A DNA stretch of 64,000 nt, from NCBI GenBank assembly GCA_947247005.1, contig OX365951.1, positions 35,112,899 through 35,176,898 on the forward strand, in the 5' to 3' direction. This document shows positions 26,101 through 38,654 of the stretch, one piece after another. The notes beneath the pieces are model-generated. The model did not search any database, was not told the DNA's origin, and saw only the letters and a list, made by a program, of their open reading frames with translations. Origin of the DNA: Spisula solida (taxonomy: Eukaryota; Mollusca; Bivalvia; Venerida; Mactridae). The first letter of the stretch is position 1, and each line of letters begins with the position of its first letter. A program made the position numbers and the translations under genes.

Positions 26101-27099
26101 TAAACCACTCAAAGTCCAAGTTACAGCTGTTCAAACTGACATACATTCAGTTATGGTCGCAAAAAGGACGCCATACCTTGGAGATATCTACCAAATATTG
26201 CTGATGGAAAGGCTTCGGTACAATATAAACATGTATATGGTGCGAGTGTTCATATAGACCTCCAATCAAGCTAAGACCTATTAACTATTGCAAAACTGAC
26301 TGGCGTACTTGTGCTCTGTTTCAACGGTAATTGCTTAATAATTTGCACGTCATATGACACTATCCGGCATTATATACATGTTATAATAACCTGACAGTGT
26401 GTTAAATAAATTTCAATATATAATTTACATTCCAGCAATAAATATCATTTGAATATACCTTAAGTATGCTTATATATACTCCAGCAATATTTGCCTGGCA
26501 TTTATGCATATTCCACGCATACCGGTATTCCGAGGTAATTTCCGAGTGTCGTCAGTCAACCTCCGGTTTGTTGGTGCATTGTCCGTAACTATTCGTATCG
26601 TTACGGAAACACCCGAACGTACTGGCGATGATTAACGAGTGTTCTGTACGTATTGTCACACTATATCAATGCAATGAGTTATGTTTAGTGGAAAATGAAT
26701 TTGAGGGCAATGATGTTGATGTAATGTATACTGCACGGATACCACATTATTTGATTAGATTTCCACCAGTTCTACAAAATAAACATCTCCTATTAGCTTT
26801 GCACAATGCTCTTAAAGGTCCCGGTAAATGGTAACAGTTTCTGTTTCTGGGAATTAGGTCTATGTTAAAATCCCGCTGTCTTGATCACAGCTATAACGTA
26901 TAAATGTTATTGTCGACTTTTCTTCTTGCGAATAATGTGAATAAACTCCCACTCCTTACAATTTAATGCCGTTTTATTTAAGTTTTTGTGTTATAAACGA
27001 CACTTCTGAAACCAGATTTTAGTGAAAATATTATTTATGTCGTAAAATATGCTAAGAATCAGCCAATTTTTATATGTCTGCCGACAAACATAGCACATG

Positions 27100-27185
27100 T
27101 ACATATCAGCCTCAATAATAGTAGAGCGTCTGCTTACAGTGCGAGAGATATTGTGTTTGATCCCAGGTTGTTAAACTGGTCTGGA
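27100..27185 (+). mobile_element. tRNA-derived SINE in unit 2
   Basis: Equivalent of the copy at 17970; TTGTGTTTGATCCCAGG keeps the B-box. The A-box is more decayed. Confidence 0.55.
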
Positions 27186-27897
27186 TATATCTCCCTTGCT
27201 TTACGACCTAGTTCAAGAATCAAGATAACTGTTGGTTCGGCCCGTGACAGGATAATCTGACTGCGTCCTCTTTATACGATTTAAATGCTGTTGACCAGTT
27301 TATGTGGGACTTACAACAACAGTTGGAAAGAAAAAAAGCCAAACACCAGTCTGTTAGCACAGGTGCACTATTCTGTCACCGAGTGGATCGTCTTTGTGAT
27401 TCCCGAATCCTTTGACATGAATGACATTAGGTTGAGTCTTACATCCACGAGTGAAAGCGTTTTCATATTGTCCGTTAAATATGGAAGAGCAAGATTATTA
27501 TAGTTGATGCTATATTAATTAACTTCATGCAATTGACTAGGCAAACATGACTCTGAGTATTACTATACTTATGTAACCTTTGAAAAAACATAATGACGTA
27601 ACAAACAAAGCAAAGAAAAACCAACTGATTCAGAAGGAATTTAATTCCACTGTAATAAAACGTTAAGCAGACATTATACATGCAATGCTTTAATTTTGGT
27701 TTGTTTCTAACGTCTTATGCCGCTAGCCCCAGGTAACGTAGATTTAACCTGTTTTTGTTGCAATGCTTTACGTTGTATTATATTATTTATAACAGTGTAA
27801 TTGTTCTAAATTTTACATGTACCCGTATATTCATTTCACATGTGGATGTTTTGTGAATAATGACTATGAGTAATCTAACAGAACTCAAGGCATTGTG

Positions 27898-28018
27898 TCT
27901 GGTATGTGTTTTATGTTTTCTGTGCTCGATAAGTTCAGTTGGGCATTGTGCCTTAAATGTTTTCTGTGCTCGGCTGGTTAAGTTGAGTGTTGCCTTCCCT
28001 ATCTGACTTAATATTATC
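27898..28018 (-). mobile_element. Dispersed short repeat (GGCAGCACTCAAC family), insertion unique to unit 2
   Basis: On the minus strand it carries the family words GGAAGGCAACACTCAAC, CAGCCGAGCACAGAAAACAT and GGCACAATGCCCAAC. Unit 1 lacks it: ACTCATTGTAAAA runs unbroken at about 18770. It is therefore a mobile sequence that moved after the 9-kb duplication. Confidence 0.8.
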
Positions 28019-29280
28019 CATTGTAAAATAAAACTGCATTGGTACGCGCATTGACTGCAAACAGAGGCCGTACAGATACCCTACATCACCTAGCGTATCT
28101 ATCACTCAGTAAGCAGGCCTCGGATAAAATCATGCAGGTATGATAGACGACTTCTTTCGTGAATTTACAAGACATCATTTTGATATCATACATCCAGAGA
28201 GGCACGCGTAATGCATAACTTACGTCAGTAAAACATCGTTCATGTTTTATGACGCAGTATTCTCGCGATGATCCGTTTGAAGTGTTAAAGATATCATTTA
28301 CAGTAATCAACCCATTCTTCTTGTTAAACAACGTCGTAAACACTGACATAAAGTTCATTCATTCCCCTTACTGGCATTGGAGGCGAAATAATTTTCTGAG
28401 CTTCCGTAATTTTAGAGAATGTTTTCCAATTAATTTATTGTGTTGGCCAGCGTAATGAAGAGATCGTAGGATAGGAAGACGTGATTATGGGGTTATAGAA
28501 TGGAATGATAAATTCAAACCAAGAATTCGACAATTATCATATGAATTATATTAATATCATTATAGCGTCATCTATTGATTTGTGTGAAGCACACGAAGAT
28601 TTTATTTTTCAATCTAATTCATTTACTACACATAAATCTTATTTCACTTAATATATTCAAACATTGTCAAAAATACAAAATAAAGCTTCAACCAAATCAT
28701 ACTTATATCAATTCTTATGGTTTTATTAGATGATGCTAAGTTCTAATATACTTTCATAACGTTTCACTCATTTTAATTACACATCTCATTAATCAACTGT
28801 TCCGTAAACTTGTAACTAAATATTTGACAAATACCAAATCAGGTTCATGAACGGAATTTGACCCCTGATTAACCACTGATTAACTACCAATTAATGCATG
28901 GAAATTAATTTGCTGCAATTCACGAAAACGTTCACCAATGCAATATATTTGATTGTACGCCGAGTGTGTACATACTAAGTAACCTCCAAATGTTTATCTT
29001 TTATATTTTAATTATATGATATTCGAAGAATGGCTTTTACCAAATCAAACTGAAATCAGGAAATAAGAGATACAAAACTTTTTTTTACAAAATGAACATA
29101 GTTATGACCTCAGGTAGCTGTATCATTAATTTTATTTTTGTAAAGTTTATTTATCTAATTAACTATATATTAATTTATGTAAAACATCTTCACCATTGAT
29201 ACATTTACCAATGGTTAAAACATTTTTTTAAAAAACAGTTTTGATCCTAAATACATAGAATACTACGACAGAAGCTCGCC

Positions 29281-29335
29281 TTCTGTGCTCGGCTGGTTAA
29301 GTTGAGTGCTGCCTTCCCTGTCTGACTTAATATAA
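29281..29335 (-). repeat. Dispersed short repeat (GGCAGCACTCAAC family), partial
   Basis: Reverse orientation: TTCTGTGCTCGGCTGGTTAA then GTTGAGTGCTGCCTTCC. Absent from the same junction in unit 1 (about 19920). Confidence 0.7.
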
Positions 29336-30079
29336 TATTCATGTTCTTGGTATAAGATTTAACCTTAGTATGATCTCCAATACCAGTCAAAGCTTATATA
29401 CGATGGTTGTGGTTGTACTAAACTAATACTTGGTATGGCTGAAAAGAAACATTTTATCCGAGGTGTGTATCGGATATGTGGTTTCACCATTCGCAACATG
29501 TTTGTTCCTTTCCAATGTATACTGTTAATTTCCAGATAGCGCCGTGAGTACAAGCGTGACAAACAGATCAAACCTACCGACCACAAAGTGTATTGACTCA
29601 TCATAACATATCTGAAACAAAAGGCGTTAGAATCATTTACCTAAAAACCTTTCTACTATTATCTCGAGTTAAGTGGCACAAACTGATAGGGAGTCTCTAC
29701 CTGTAGAAAGAAAATTATGTTCCTCTTTTCTTTGTTATTGTAATCTATCAGGAAATGTTTGTTTATATGTCGAGAAATCAGAGTATAAATAAAGTGATAG
29801 TTAATCATGTATCCGTTTGATAAACACGCGGTCAAACTACGTGTCTGATAAAAGTATGTTACAATAAAATAGACACGTAGAATAATGTATCAATTGTGGT
29901 CTACTTTAGTTTTTTTTCTTCGTTTATTCCGAGAGAGAAGAAAACAAATTACGGAACACTACGGGTATATACAGGTATACCACAGTCAACTGAACTGTTT
30001 TCTGTCAGTCTAAAATAACAAAGCATTTGTACAAGATAATTTTAAATAAACATTTTATAACTGGTGACAAAATAAACTG

Positions 30080-30275
30080 AATTCGAGCATCAAACGGATT
30101 AGATACTTAACGATCAAACTGGCTTGATATTCAACGATCAAACTGGTTTAATATTCAACTATCAATCTTGCTCGATATTCGACAATCAAACTGGTCTGAT
30201 ATTCGACTACCAAACAAAACAAAATTACGTGAAATTGGAAAACCAAATTAGCTTGATATTCGTCTATCATTCTGA
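30080..30275. repeat. 24-bp minisatellite in unit 2, about 6 units
   Basis: The equivalent of the array at 20878, with the same ATCAAACTGGCTTGATATTC motif but fewer and more diverged units. The array length changed after the duplication. Confidence 0.85.
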
Positions 30276-32828
30276 TTCGATATTCAACTACCGGAAGTTC
30301 GTTTCAAATTAGAAATTTGAATGGCTCGTTATTCGATATTGTTGAAAAGATCTTGTGGTTCAACAGAGGTTAAATTTATTGTAAATATTAGCTTAGGGAA
30401 ATTTAGAAAGAGTTGTTATAGAGACGTTGCTGTCCAACAGAAAGCCATTTTGGAGAGGCGGTACTGTATGCCATTTGTAGTGGACAGCGCATAGCAACTC
30501 TGGCATTCTAAATACGAGTACTATTTGTGCTCGAATATAGTGCTGATTAATAGTCGTATTCTCGCATTTCTAAATTGTATCAAGTCAACCTTCTTTAAGC
30601 AATACGTGTCGATCATATCATAAAACCGTCTAATTTACCTTTTATATGTCACAAGTCAGGATAAATATTATCATAATTATAAAATGACAAATGAAAAAAA
30701 CGACTTCAGTAGGTAAGCTCTATAGGTGAGCATGTTTGAGGGTACGTGTCGTATCATGACGATAAATCACTAACAAAATATTTGAACGAAAGTCTTACAA
30801 TAAAAAGGTACTAAACATAATTTCTCACGGGTATATAGCATAAATATTTGTAGTGTTCAAGTGAGAGATCATTTTGATGTATCTATCATTATCCGTTTTC
30901 AATCTAGCGTGTCTCATTAGTAGCAGTTTTATTTATTCTACCCTCACTGTGTTTTCGGAATTTATTCGTTTTTTGCCTGACGACTAGAAGAATGTTTATA
31001 TTCGCATAAAAATATTACGAAACAAAAATTGTTATATGAGAAATCCTCTGGTTTGTAGTAACATTTATTTCTCGTACCAGAAGGTTGGTATTCTTATAGT
31101 GCAAACGAATGTAGAAATTAAATACATGCACATAAAACACATTTGTATTATACAACATACAATACCGGAAATAAATCGTGACCCGTGGCTAATCTGGGTC
31201 AAGATCAATCTTTCAGTGTGCAATTCAAAGAATCGCTGTTCTAAGCACATCAGCGCCTTGTGGTGACCGGTTAACCGCAGTTATATGGCCCCGTGGTACA
31301 TTTCTCTTCGTAGCATTATAAAAGGCTCAAGTGCAAACATCATTGGAAATTGTCTTCTACCTCTCATACCCTTATGGCAATGGAGGCTATCGGGAAAGAT
31401 AAGCGTACAAGTTTTATGGTTGGAAATACACTGGGACTCATTAAACTTTGAATTTACTGGACGAGGCAGATGATGAATTAAGCGTACATACCAGTCGAAA
31501 TTGTTAAACATTTTTTTCTGTCGAAACGTTGACTCCTTATTCAACAGCAACGAGGTTTAAAACATTTATGACCTCAACAATACATTTAGTGTTAAATCGA
31601 TGTTCTTTCCTTTAAGTGGGAGAGGTGGAGAAGAGGTGTCCGTTGTTCGTCAAAACCACTTCATGAACAAGATTGCTACGTTGTAAACATTAGCAGCAAA
31701 TATCTACATGGTTTATGTAATGTGCATGTGTGGTCGGTATAGATCATTATGTGACAAGTGTAGTCTAGGCTCTAGTGAACTTGTCAAGTTTGTATTCGTC
31801 AGTTTAACTCAATATCAATCGCAACACCTTTGATCCCGTCATAGGTACGGTAATTAATTATAATCGTATGGTAACTAATATGTAACTTCTATCTTTTGTT
31901 CATTCATGCTTATTGAGTTTTTATTACAAAATAAAACATTTAGCACATACTAGTGTTTGATTTCAATCATATAATTGTTGGGTGTGTCTATGAGACCTTG
32001 GCTGACATTGTATAGTGTCGGCTCTGCTCGCTGGTCATACGGATCGTGTTGTGCAATCTAGCGTCTGGTAATAACATTCCTTTGATCAGACAAGTTCCTT
32101 AGTCCCCAGATGGTGACTCAGTTAAACTACACATTAACACTTCTATTACTTATACCTTGGTCGCTTGAACACCAGAGGCATTGTCGAGCGTCGAACCACG
32201 GTAATTGTTCTTCGGAAACAAAAATCGTTGCCACTCATCGGCCAGCGCCCGCACAATGGCTCGACATCAGGAACGCATAGGATACACGGACATTATCCTG
32301 CATCCGGGTGTTTGGACCCAGGTATGACAAGTAAGTTATACCGAAGCAAAGCTGTTTGATTGTGCGTATGATAGTAAGTGCCTCCAAAAGTATAATGTTT
32401 ATGTTAACATTTTATTATTTGGTTTAAGCCAAACGAACTAATAATGCATGTAAGATAATTTTAAGTGAAGGGAAAATCGAGAATACGCGTACGTATCTTT
32501 AATTCAAATCGGAACACCTCGAATCCCTACACTTGCAATAAAATCTGCAGTGTTTCGATAACATTCTAGGATTCTTCAACAAGATCTTTTAACTCTTACT
32601 TTTTATAACGCATGCACGTTTTTTTAAGATATCAACCTTTTAATCGAATCCATAGAATTTTACAACGCGTGTCAGAAAAGTTAGACAATTTATACGGCGT
32701 ACCTAAAAAGACATCTCGACTATTTTGTAAAAAACTAGTAAAAGTTTAAAGTTTATATTCAGCCCGATATGCGTCCATGCAATCGACACCGATGGTAGCA
32801 ACAGCTTATCAGCTTTTGACCCGTTTCA

Positions 32829-33274
32829 GGTCACAAACCACTAAATAAAAGTGTTCTTTATCTCAATGTAAAGTGACAATTGTCAGCCCCGGATTATATC
32901 ATGTTAAAGTCTATGGCCAGTTAACAGATCTATATCATTTAACAGAAGTATGTTTCAGCTACAAAATAAGCCCAACAAAACACGGGGTCATGTTTGATAT
33001 AAGAAAGATTTTGTTCGTCAAAGGCGGTCAACACATTTTTACAGACGCGCGGACCGATCCAATATGGGTTTTAACCTACTCTACTTTCGCTTTGTCAAAT
33101 ATGCCAAAATCTCAAATTATTCAAGTTGAAACACATTCACTCATTCAACTACATGTATACAATACCTTTAAACTAAATAAGATGATTCTAGTTCCATTTT
33201 GTCATGGCATATCACCATTTCCAGGCAAGGACTATTTGATTTTGGTCCGCGTATGCATTTAGTGGTTTATAACC
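32829..33274 (+). mobile_element. 446-bp TIR insertion present only in duplication unit 2
   Basis: It starts GGTCACAAACCACTAAAT and ends with the complement of GGTTATAAACCACTAAAT, giving 18-bp inverted repeats with two mismatches. Unit 1 reads straight through the equivalent site at about 23906-23910 (TTTCATGATA). The flanks, TTCA on the left and TTAA on the right, may be a short target duplication. The insert holds a 129-codon + frame (32873-33262) that fills most of it and matches no transposase I recognise. Confidence 0.8.
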
Positions 33275-33317
33275 TTAATGATACAAGTCATACACCTGGA
33301 TAAAGTTGTGTAGTGTG

Positions 33318-33405
33318 TGTTATTATTAAGCACTGATGCGGACGGGGATCGAACCCGGGACATCTCGATCATAAAGCGCGCACTATATCTCTCGACCACC
33401 ATATC
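33318..33405 (-). mobile_element. tRNA-derived SINE in unit 2, minus strand
   Basis: Better preserved than in unit 1. On the minus strand GGTGGTCGAGAGATATAGTG leads to CCCGGGTTCGATCCCCG, close to tRNA A and B boxes. Confidence 0.65.
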
Positions 33406-34126
33406 CTACTTTTATAGTGTTGAACGAAAATACTGCATGTATATTATTTATAGATTCATGAAACGTAACTCTTAATTACTTCCTTTTAATTAATGAAATG
33501 CGTTTTCGTTAAATAAAGCGAAATAAATAAATATATCCGGATGTCACTGTATGGACTCGGCAGAATATGTTTTTTTAAATGTACCGGTATATTTTTCTTT
33601 TAATCTACATAAAGTATTTCTCAGTTCGGAAAATGTGTCTATACTTTACAATTGGAACATTGCAAAGATATTCAAGAGCTCCTCATTTCGTAAAATGATA
33701 GTCGTTATGTTCCTAATACTATCCAAACACGCTATATATGTAACACTCACTACTATACATCTTACTTCGTTTCAATATGTTTTATAGTTTACTGTAACAT
33801 ATTTCTAGGCATGATATAGTAAGTTTTATAGACACAGAAAATAAGTTTGTTTTTGCACTGGGGAATTTACATTATCTTTACAAAAGATTTAAGCACCAAA
33901 CATGCAATTTAAGTAATTAAAATTGAAATAATTCAAAACAATATTTTACTTGAACATATTGTCACGTGTTTTGTATGTTAAGTATCTGTTTGAATGGACG
34001 GTTGTTAGATATACTTGTTGGAAATAATGCCATATTAATCTAAAATGGAATAACACCCCCGCTTCACATCAACAGAGCGAAAAGATAATACCCGGTAACA
34101 ACTAACAAATCTGTAACCCACCGGAC

Positions 34127-34180
34127 ATGGAAGGTAGTGCTCAACAGAAACAGGAGAGCACGAAAGGCATTAAGCGATCA
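34127..34180 (+). repeat. Dispersed short repeat (GGCAGCACTCAAC family), partial
   Basis: GACATGGAAGGTAGTGCTCA then ACAGAAACAGGAGAGCACG. Shared by descent with 24811 in unit 1. Confidence 0.65.
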
Positions 34181-35254
34181 GTGCAAAAAATGCTCGCCCA
34201 GCACGAATCATGCTGGTTGACTCGTTCTAGAGCACGCACAAATAACCGCAACCTGGTGACCACAGCATAGTGTCATAACGCCATTAAGAGAAATATCACA
34301 TAGCGCATGAAGAAAACTATCATACACGAATGCACAAATTTGGCATTCGGACGTTTGTATTACTAAGTTGTCCGGCAAGCGCAATTATGGGCGTTCTGTC
34401 CGTCTAGTACCTTCATACATCGTCAGATCACACACCGAAGTTTGAAGTCTTCAGTCGGACGTCAAACAAACATCATCCCTATGCCGTCAGTGCTACGACT
34501 CCCTGAAAACCATTCCCTATAAGACGCAATGTCTATGCCACTGGTATCATTGACATAACACATTTGAAGTGACTGGAGTACGAGAAAACAGCATTGCGCA
34601 TTACATTCGTGTGAACGGGATATCCTATTGTTTGCCCTTATAGTTGTTTGATCGAAATACAACGTACACGAAATGGCATGATCAGTGTTAAGCCATGTTG
34701 CATTTTATAATTATGCACCCTATATTTAACCGTCAGTATCGCATTTCACTGTTTCGTTCGGATCATCACACTAGCTATCTTTCCTCATGATTAGCAGTTT
34801 ACGGTGACCTGGTGCAAGATAATAGACAGTTGTGTGATCATGAAAGTAGTGAGGCGACGGGACTCTATAGTGTCAAAAATTACACGTTATTGAAACTTCA
34901 GATTGTCGGGCAGAATCTGTTTAGTGATAGCTCACAAACCTACTTAATGGTTTTGAGGACATTTGTTATGAGTTTTAGGTCATTCATTTAACATTTATTG
35001 TCGGAATCACTGTATAACGAGGCGCCATCGTTAAAAATATTGATGTAGTGTATCCTTGATTTATTTACTGGTTCTTCTTATAATAATAGTTGATCATCCG
35101 GTTCCGGAGTGGATTTCACAAAACTTCGTAGTAAAAATCTTAAAATTGTCTTAAAATCGTAAGGTTTCTTAGGGTTATAAAATAAAGAAGACAATCAAAA
35201 TGGTTACTAATTGACACTATTTCCAAACATTTTTTAATGATACTGGAAATTAGG

Positions 35255-35345
35255 ACATGGGAGGCAGCACTCAACTGAAACAGCCGAGCAGAGAAAACAT
35301 AACTACCACAGACTACAGTCACACGGCACAATGCCAAGCACACAC
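35255..35345 (+). repeat. Dispersed short repeat (GGCAGCACTCAAC family)
   Basis: GACATGGGAGGCAGCACTCA, then CAGCCGAGCAGAGAAAACAT and GGCACAATGCCAAGCACAC. Shared by descent with 25978 in unit 1. Confidence 0.7.
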
Positions 35346-35545
35346 ATGAACGAGAAAATCAAAGTAAAACTAAACCACTGAATGTGCATGTTTTACATGT
35401 AGCTGTCCAAAATGGCATACATTGTGTTACAGTCGCACATAGGATGCCATACCTACCAAATGTTGCTGATGCAAGATCCTATTTTATAAGGTGCAAATGT
35501 TCAAATATACCTCATATCGAGCTAAGACCACTTAATTATAAAAGC

Positions 35546-38500
35546 AATATACGTAATGTCTGTACTTCTGTTAAGTGTAGACGTTATGTGCTTGGTGAAA
35601 CTCGTATCATAATATCATAAATAACATAATATATTCGTTGGCATAAACGACAATTTGACGTTTAATATAGTCCTCTCGAAATACGGCTTAAAATAATCTG
35701 GCTAAATGCCGTTCATATACCCGTGAGTGGGGGAGACGCTGGCGTCCTGAGAATGTATCATTCCTAGAAACGATAGGAAATCATTTATATCCTAGAAGCA
35801 TTGTATATATTGCTGTTTGTTTTGCGTTTTAACTAGCGTTCAGTTTGCACTTGCTGGTGCTTGTGTATATCCCTTCTCTGCTGTTCGGCTCAGTAAAGTA
35901 ATGTCAGTGATGCACATTTAAGAACAATACAACTATTCATTTATCTACTGTAGATTTAATTAAACAACATTTATCTTTAGTTTTAAGATTAATCATTCTG
36001 GTAAAACATTGTAGATAGACTCATTGTGCTTGAAATAAATGTTAATATATATCTTATGTACAGTTTCATTATTTAGCTTGTTTACCATTACCAATCTGTA
36101 TTCTTTCTTTTAATTATGTTACAAAAAAAATAATTTAATTAAATCGATCAATCTTATAAACATTGTCTGGCGTCTATGTTTTGTGATTAATTGACTTTTA
36201 TCAACATCGAACCAATACGTACGTTAGTGTCATTCAAAATCAATGTTAAATTGGTGTTTATGTTATTATATTGTATGCACATGTATCATAATTGAAGAGG
36301 TAGAAATGTTGAACCTCAGATTATAAAGACATATATGACACATGCTCAGTGCTCTAGGGGTAAAAATGTAATAACAATTACAACAGGAACGCCAGCACTT
36401 CACAGAAACAGCCCGGCAAATAATGCATAAAACAGAACACGGTACAACTAGCTAAGCTCTGCATGAACGTGGACCGGGCAAAATGCATACAATAAATCTG
36501 GACTTATGATTTCGAGACTTGAGACTGAACTAGTATTAGAGCGAATGTCATAGCCGGAATGTTTACAACCATTTGAAAACAAATCACATATGAGGGTGAT
36601 CAAAGGTTTCCGGAAATCCGGATGTCGCAAAAGCTAATAGAGGTTTTTGTCCATGAGATAGTGCTACTGCATTGAGTTGTAAAGAGACGCTTCGCAAGAG
36701 ACTACTATCCAGGGGAGGTTACTAAGTATTTGGTAAACAAACATAAACTGCGTACTCTAACAGAGATACCTCTGAACAGTACAATACGTCCATCAGCACA
36801 TGGTTTGGTATTTAACAGCATCACGAAATCAAATATATATCTACTTCGTATAGTATAGAAAACATCTACGCACGCATTATGTGTTACAATAAACATGTGT
36901 TTAAAAAATCACATGAAATCTGCGATTGTGATATCGATAAGTTTGTATACATCATATAGTTCGTGTATCATTTCATGAATTGTTGGATTATTTTATCGAC
37001 CAATATGATAGCGTACCCCATGTTGTTGGTATATCATGGCCTCTAGAAATCGTCATAACTATCCATACATTAAATTAAAGAAAACAATGACATCCGTGGC
37101 ACTAGTGTCAGAGCATAGCATGGTGTTAGGTAAGGTCGGTATCATGGTCATGTTGGTATACTATTAATTGTAATAACTTATTAAAATCTCAAAGAATATG
37201 ACGTCAATAATATGAAAACTATTTACTCAAAGTCAAAATAACATGTTAATGGTGTTATTTATTGAAATATAGCTTCATGGTATCTAAGAAACACGTATCA
37301 TGTCTGGACTTATATCTCACATTTATTCCAGACTATATTGTTAGCAAGATTTATGAGAAAATATATCAAACTATTTTTATTCCGAAACAGTGAAATGCCC
37401 ATACCTGGGTAGTGATGTACTCCCGGCAACTCCATAAAATTGTGGAGTTGCACTCCTCGATTAATCAAATTATAGGAGTTTATTATCCTGTGGAAGATTT
37501 TAAAACTCGTATTTTTATATTTGAAAATTTGAATTTGATTTTTTATATCTATGCATGTATTGTGTTATTTTTTTTAAATATTGTGTAGAATATTATGTGG
37601 CCATCTGTACTGTATCAATCGTTTGGCAATGGCTAATACATGTAATTTGAATTGAAGTTGATATACTTATACACTTGAACTTGTGCAATGTAACTTTTTA
37701 ATTTCTACAACAAGGTTAACAACAAATTATATAAGAGCATATATAATGTAGATAATGTCATTTTCGCACATTAACTAATTGTATATAATAGGTACCAAAA
37801 CATAATGAAGAAATGTATTCGCTATATCAATTGAATATTTCAATCTATTAATAACATTATATTTCACCGAAAGTTCACTCCTAATGCAAAAAAGGTTGGT
37901 AAAGAATAATAAAACACTTTTTCCATATTGAAATGTCTATAAAATATCATTTGACGTAAAGTTAATAAAATAAACATTAACATACATGTATAAATAAAGA
38001 TAGACCATTAAATTTGATTTTATCAAAGAAAACTGCTAACTCATTTTTCTCGGTCAAATTATAGTATCTTAAATCATTACAAACTTAATAAATGTATTCA
38101 TTTATTGACTATAATTCATATTGTGCCGATTTCTTAATGACATAATGTGTAATAAATAAGATACCAGGTTGTATTATCAAAGCTTCAATATAAAAAATGA
38201 ATGCATACCTAGTGGCGTTACGTATTGTATTATTGCCCAGTAAATCATGCTTTATCAAAACCGATCTAACATAGTATTCACGCGAGGTGAGTTTTTATAC
38301 AGAAATAATACAGACCTTATCATCATAAATTACCTTATGATTCAACATATCTTCATTCATAAAAATACGGTTAAAACATATAATATTTCAGTACAATGGG
38401 TCACCAGATTGCATAGTTTTAAAAGTACAGGGTTCATCTATAATAGCGCGTTCTACTAATGTAATCCTCTATTTAAATTTTACGATTTTAATTACAATTT

Positions 38501-38654
38501 CATTGACAACTCTTCAATAAATGCTAACTGAAACGAACTGACAAACTCACTAAACGTATTGCAAATTATAAAAAATCCAGAAGAGTTACAAAATAAAAAG
38601 ATATAATAATTGACCTTGCATATACGGACCATTCTCACAATATAACATAATACT
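35546..38654. other. Non-genic sequence between the duplication and the LINE relic
   Basis: AT-rich. A fragment resembling the dispersed repeat occurs at about 36385-36425. The 5' exons of the ADAMTS gene were looked for here and not found. Confidence 0.55.

Larger units (their letters stand above)
17205..26295 (+). repeat. 9.1-kb tandem duplication, unit 1
   Basis: It matches 26296 to about 35545 along its whole length in direct orientation. The starting match CTGACTGGCGTACTTG is at 17205 and 26296. Mid-unit, from 19551 and from 28781, only about two differences occur in 94 bases. The end, near GCTAAGACC at 26270, matches 35521. The offset grows from 9,091 to about 9,250 bp because unit 2 gained insertions. 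No reading frame is kept in both units under visible constraint. Contents include a SINE (about 17980), a 24-bp minisatellite and a minus SINE (about 24000). Confidence 0.93.
26296..35545 (+). repeat. 9.2-kb tandem duplication, unit 2
   Basis: Direct repeat of the preceding unit, joined to it without a spacer. It differs by point changes, small indels and copy-specific insertions: a dispersed-repeat copy (27898-28018), another near 29281 and the 446-bp TIR element at 32829. Those insertions came after the duplication. Shared SINEs near 27105 and 33318 predate it. Confidence 0.93.

Noticed and set aside
28086..28358. 90-codon minus frame in unit 2 with spaced cysteines, nearly collinear with unit 1 (about 18849-19124)
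   Set aside because: Unit 1 has an in-frame TAG. Between the units about 20 residues change while only two or three codons differ silently, the reverse of what protein-level selection gives.
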